18,189 nucleotides of DNA, from positions 24,979 to 43,167 of the forward strand of contig NHDS01000035.1 of assembly GCA_002167215.1 (NCBI GenBank), in the 5' to 3' direction. Positions 16,270-18,189 of the stretch are shown one piece after another. Made by a program: the position numbers and the translations under genes. Numbering within the stretch: the first letter of the stretch is position 1; each line of letters starts with the position of its first letter. The DNA is from Pelagibacteraceae bacterium TMED65. GTDB taxonomy: Bacteria > Pseudomonadota > Alphaproteobacteria > TMED127. The notes beneath the pieces are model-generated. The model was given only the letters and a program-made list of their open reading frames with translations, searched no databases and was not told the origin of the DNA.

Positions 16270-16286
16270 TGCTTATTATTTGAGCA
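16270..16286 (-). promoter_or_regulatory. Possible NtrC-binding site
   Basis: A 17-bp partial palindrome with TGC, 11 bases, then GCA (TGCT...AGCA ends) lies about 88 bp upstream of the predicted glnB start. It has the spacing of NtrC sites (TGCAC-N7-GTGCA) but matches only the outer bases. The position suits an enhancer for the sigma-54 promoter. A second imperfect palindrome, TACA-N7-TGTA at 16231-16245, is closer in and does not resemble NtrC sites. Confidence 0.3.
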
Positions 16287-16301
16287 AGTAGAGTATAAAA
16301 A

Positions 16302-17471
16302 TTATTCATTTATAAAATCTTTTAAACAATTTACAAATATTCTTAAATTGTCAATGCTATTAGCGTATGAAATTCTCAGAAAACCCTCTCCGTTTGTTCC
16401 AAATGAAGAACCTGGAACAGTTGCAATAAATTTTTTCTCAAGAAGATACTTAGAAATTTCATTAGATTTCATATTATTCTTGGAAACTTTTGGAAAAACA
16501 TAAAAAGCTCCTCCAGGCATTCTGCATTCAACATTATTAATACTATTGAGTTCATCAACTAGGAAGTTTCTTCTATTCTGAAACTCATTTATCATATTCT
16601 CAACTGTCTTTTGACTGCCTCGTAAGGCTTCTATACCGGCATATTGAGAAGCAGTATTTACGCATGAATGACAATTGATAGCAAGTTTTTCTGCATAACT
16701 AAATATGTTTTTTGGAAATATCCCATAACCAAGTCTCCATCCAGTCATAGCGTAGGTTTTAGACCATCCATCGAGAACTATAACTCTATCCCTTATTTCC
16801 TTATATTTCATAAGTGAGTGGTGCTTTAGTTTGTCAAATAAAATTCTACTGTAAATCTCGTCTGACAAAACAAATACTTTAGGGTATTTAATAAGACCTT
16901 CAACAAGCTTTTGAAGTTCGGATTCTGGAACAACACCCCCAGTGGGATTTGCTGGGGAATTTAGAATAATTAGTTTAGTTTTTTCATTAACTAAGTCTAT
17001 TAGTTCTTCCGCATCAAATGAAAAGTTATTTTCCATTCTATGTGGAAGAGAAATAGCCGTTGCTCCCGTATAATCAATCATTGATTTATAAGCAATGAAG
17101 CCTGGGTCTGGAGTTATTATTTCTACACCTGGTTGTCCAAACATCAAAAGCGTATAAAAGATAATTGATTTTCCACCTGGAGTAACCAAAATATCATTTG
17201 GATCAACAACCACTTCATTTCTGTTAAAAAAATCATTAGCTATGGATTCACGTAATTCTAATATTCCGTTTGAAGATGTATAACCATGATGCCCTTCTTT
17301 TAAAGCCTTTATTGCAGCTTCTACTACATTTTTGGGGGTAGGAAAGTCAGGTTGACCTATTCCCAAATTAATAACTTTTTTACCACTCTTTTCTAATTCC
17401 TGACTTCTAGCTAATATTGAGAAAGCACTATCACTTCCGATATCATACATTGATTTATTAAGTCCATCCAT
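16302..17471 (-). CDS. Class I PLP-dependent aminotransferase (AspC-like)
   Basis: This 389-residue fold-type I aminotransferase moves amino groups between an amino acid and a 2-oxo acid, commonly with aspartate and 2-oxoglutarate in this subgroup. Visible parts are INLGIGQPDFPTP (34-46) in the N-terminal arm, NSPANPTGG (171-179) with the PLP-ring Asn175, LSDEIY (202-207) with Asp204 and Tyr207, and DGWSKTYAMTGWRLGYG (234-250) with the PLP Schiff-base Lys238 and phosphate-binding Arg246. Near the end, EGFLRISYANS has the carboxylate-binding Arg. The exact substrate is not readable; aspartate, aromatic or branched amino acids are possible. The start at 17471 lies 6 nt after a -10-like box and has no Shine-Dalgarno sequence. 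It lies just upstream of glnB on the same strand, though glnB has its own promoter. Confidence 0.9.
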   Translation of the reverse strand: MDGLNKSMYDIGSDSAFSILARSQELEKSGKKVINLGIGQPDFPTPKNVVEAAIKALKEGHHGYTSSNGILELRESIANDFFNRNEVVVDPNDILVTPGGKSIIFYTLLMFGQPGVEIITPDPGFIAYKSMIDYTGATAISLPHRMENNFSFDAEELIDLVNEKTKLIILNSPANPTGGVVPESELQKLVEGLIKYPKVFVLSDEIYSRILFDKLKHHSLMKYKEIRDRVIVLDGWSKTYAMTGWRLGYGIFPKNIFSYAEKLAINCHSCVNTASQYAGIEALRGSQKTVENMINEFQNRRNFLVDELNSINNVECRMPGGAFYVFPKVSKNNMKSNEISKYLLEKKFIATVPGSSFGTNGEGFLRISYANSIDNLRIFVNCLKDFINE

Positions 17472-17477
17472 AAGCAG

Positions 17478-17506
17478 AATATATATTTCTTAGCTAAATT
17501 TTGCAA
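17478..17506 (-). promoter_or_regulatory. Possible sigma-70 promoter of the aminotransferase gene
   Basis: Minus-strand TTGCAA (17506-17501, 4 of 6) and TATATT (17483-17478, 5 of 6) are separated by 17 bp. The -10 box ends 6 nt before the ATG at 17471, so transcription would start on the start codon itself. The region upstream of the gene has no Shine-Dalgarno sequence, which fits leaderless translation. Confidence 0.4.
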
Positions 17507-17549
17507 ATTAGAATAATCAAACAATGTAAATTAATTTATTAATAATTCT

Positions 17550-17577
17550 TTGAAATATTAAAAATTAAGTTTACTAT
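17550..17577 (+). promoter_or_regulatory. Possible sigma-70 promoter for the 109-residue protein
   Basis: TTGAAA (17550-17555) and TACTAT (17572-17577) are 16 bp apart, with 5 and 4 consensus matches. Transcription from about 17584 would give a leader near 45 nt before the ATG at 17629. A competing pair, TTGAAA (17587-17592) and TATTAA (17609-17614), would give a leader of about 8 nt. The sequence does not decide between them. Confidence 0.3.
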
Positions 17578-17628
17578 CACTCTATATTGAAATTAATGAA
17601 CTTTTCTCTATTAAACTGGGATAATTTG

Positions 17629-17958
17629 ATGTCTGAAAGTTTTAAACCCGTTGAAGAAGATCTATACTCAACTATTGAGGATTTAGCCGATTATGCAGGT
17701 GAAATTGCATTAGAGATATACCAAAAAAAAATTATTTTAGGTTCTCCTCCCACCGAAGCAGTAAAAGCTTCAATTGAAGCCGCGACAGAGGTAATGATGG
17801 ATTCAGGTTGTCCAGTAGAGATTTGTGATTTGCTTTCTCAAGCTGCTATTTCAGGTTTTACTAATTATGTAAATAAAAACCCAAATTGTGATCACATGGA
17901 AGCTTTTAATGCGGCAGGTGATTCGATTGCTGAGATTTTAGAATCTCAATTGGCATGA
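17629..17958 (+). CDS. Acidic helical protein of unknown function, 109 residues
   Basis: I do not recognise this protein. From the ATG at 17629 it begins MSESFKPVEEDLYSTIEDLA and is acidic and probably all helical, with no signal peptide or membrane segment. Two alanine-rich helices look alike: EAVKASIEAATEVMMDSG (43-60) and EAFNAAGDSIAEILESQ (91-107). Cys61, Cys66 and the Cys87-Asp-His89 cluster could bind a metal or form disulfides, but this is speculation. The frame opens earlier, at a TTG (17587) and an ATG (17596), but those give an unrelated N-terminus. The chosen ATG has GGGA at 17618-17621 about 7 nt upstream. Codon use and composition (more Ala, Gly and Asp than the neighbours) argue for a real gene. 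It stands alone between a divergent aminotransferase gene and tRNA-His. Confidence 0.72.
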   Translation: MSESFKPVEEDLYSTIEDLADYAGEIALEIYQKKIILGSPPTEAVKASIEAATEVMMDSGCPVEICDLLSQAAISGFTNYVNKNPNCDHMEAFNAAGDSIAEILESQLA

Positions 17959-17980
17959 GGCTAAATAATAAAGTTTTAAA

Positions 17981-18007
17981 AATATAAAAGTTATATTCTT
18001 TTATATT
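17981..18007. repeat. AT-rich inverted repeat (10-bp stem, 7-nt loop)
   Basis: AATATAAAAG (17981-17990) and CTTTTATATT (17998-18007) form a perfect 10-bp stem around the loop TTATATT, starting 22 nt after the stop of the 109-residue protein. Only one G-C pair is present and no run of T follows on either strand, so it is a weak candidate for a Rho-independent terminator. It may protect the mRNA 3' end or be a chance structure in AT-rich DNA. Confidence 0.45.
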
Positions 18008-18070
18008 AAAAATCTTTAAAAAAAAATTATATGAACATTATTAAATTTAGGCTAAATTATTTTTTATTTT

Positions 18071-18148
18071 GGTGGCTGTAGCTCAGTTGGTTAGAGCGCT
18101 GGTTTGTGGTACCGGAGGCCGGGGGTTCAAATCCCCTCAGCCACCCCA
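18071..18148 (+). tRNA. tRNA-His (anticodon GTG)
   Basis: The extra 5' G (18071) characteristic of tRNA-His precedes the acceptor stem GTGGCTG (18072-18078). That stem pairs with CAGCCAC (18138-18144), followed by discriminator C (18145), which pairs with the extra G, and an encoded CCA (18146-18148). The anticodon stem CTGGT/ACCGG encloses TTGTGGT, giving anticodon GTG, which reads CAC and CAU. The D arm GCTCAGTTGGTTAGAGC and the T arm GGGGG-TTCAAAT-CCCCT are standard. I see no convincing promoter in the preceding 110 bp; TAAATT at 18053-18058 is a weak -10 candidate. Nothing recognisable follows to the window end. Confidence 0.96.
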
Positions 18149-18189
18149 TTTTATTTTGGTGCAATTGTATAAAAAGTTTCTGTATTTCC

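Noticed and set aside
17958..18057. Direct repeat AGGCTAAAT at 17958-17966 and 18049-18057
   Set aside because: Nine bases in very AT-rich DNA with no further copies or symmetry; probably chance.

Overview
This strongly AT-rich window looks like the chromosome of a streamlined, probably marine or otherwise free-living, alphaproteobacterium. Several arrangements point that way: the order secY-adk-rpsM-rpsK-rpoA-rplQ with no rpmJ between secY and rpsM; an ATP12-type F1-ATPase chaperone gene next to a pseudouridine synthase gene and propionyl-CoA carboxylase genes; and a glnB-glnA operon with glnB first. Compaction is extreme. Many genes overlap by 1-14 bp and intergenic gaps rarely exceed about 120 bp. 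I cannot assign a genus. A near-consensus sigma-54 promoter before glnB implies an rpoN-bearing lineage, which as far as I recall argues against core SAR11 (Pelagibacter).

Region 1 (1-6140, + strand) is the distal half of the spc ribosomal operon followed by the alpha operon: rplR (3' end only), rpsE, rpmD, rplO, secY, adk, then an internal sigma-70 promoter, then rpsM, rpsK, rpoA and rplQ. It supplies ribosomal proteins, the Sec channel, adenylate kinase and RNA polymerase alpha. S5, L15 and L17 each carry a long Lys/Glu-rich low-complexity extension.

Region 2 (6156-11441, + strand) holds an RluC-like 23S rRNA pseudouridine synthase, an ATP12-family chaperone, pccB and pccA (both subunits of propionyl-CoA carboxylase), and a tRNA-Leu(GAG) gene 7 nt after the pccA stop, probably read through from it.

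Region 3 (11458-14407) is the most accessory-like part. An intact but catalytically degenerate tyrosine-recombinase-like gene begins 16 nt after the tRNA-Leu. It is followed by a short region with a possible small ORF, a minus-strand lipoprotein gene, and a divergent pair encoding a secreted Cys-type glutathione peroxidase and an isochorismatase-family hydrolase.

Region 4 (14419-17471, - strand) is nitrogen metabolism. The glnB (PII) and glnA (glutamine synthetase) operon runs from a sigma-54 promoter with a possible NtrC site upstream, and a class I aminotransferase gene lies upstream of it. Region 5 (17550-18189, + strand) has an unrecognised 109-residue protein, an AT-rich hairpin and tRNA-His(GTG).

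A recurring theme is promoter-like elements placed so close to start codons that transcripts would be leaderless or nearly so (glnB, the aminotransferase, the lipoprotein). Apart from the degenerate recombinase, the ribosomal-protein extensions and these start-site arrangements, I see no sign of a wholly new multi-gene system.
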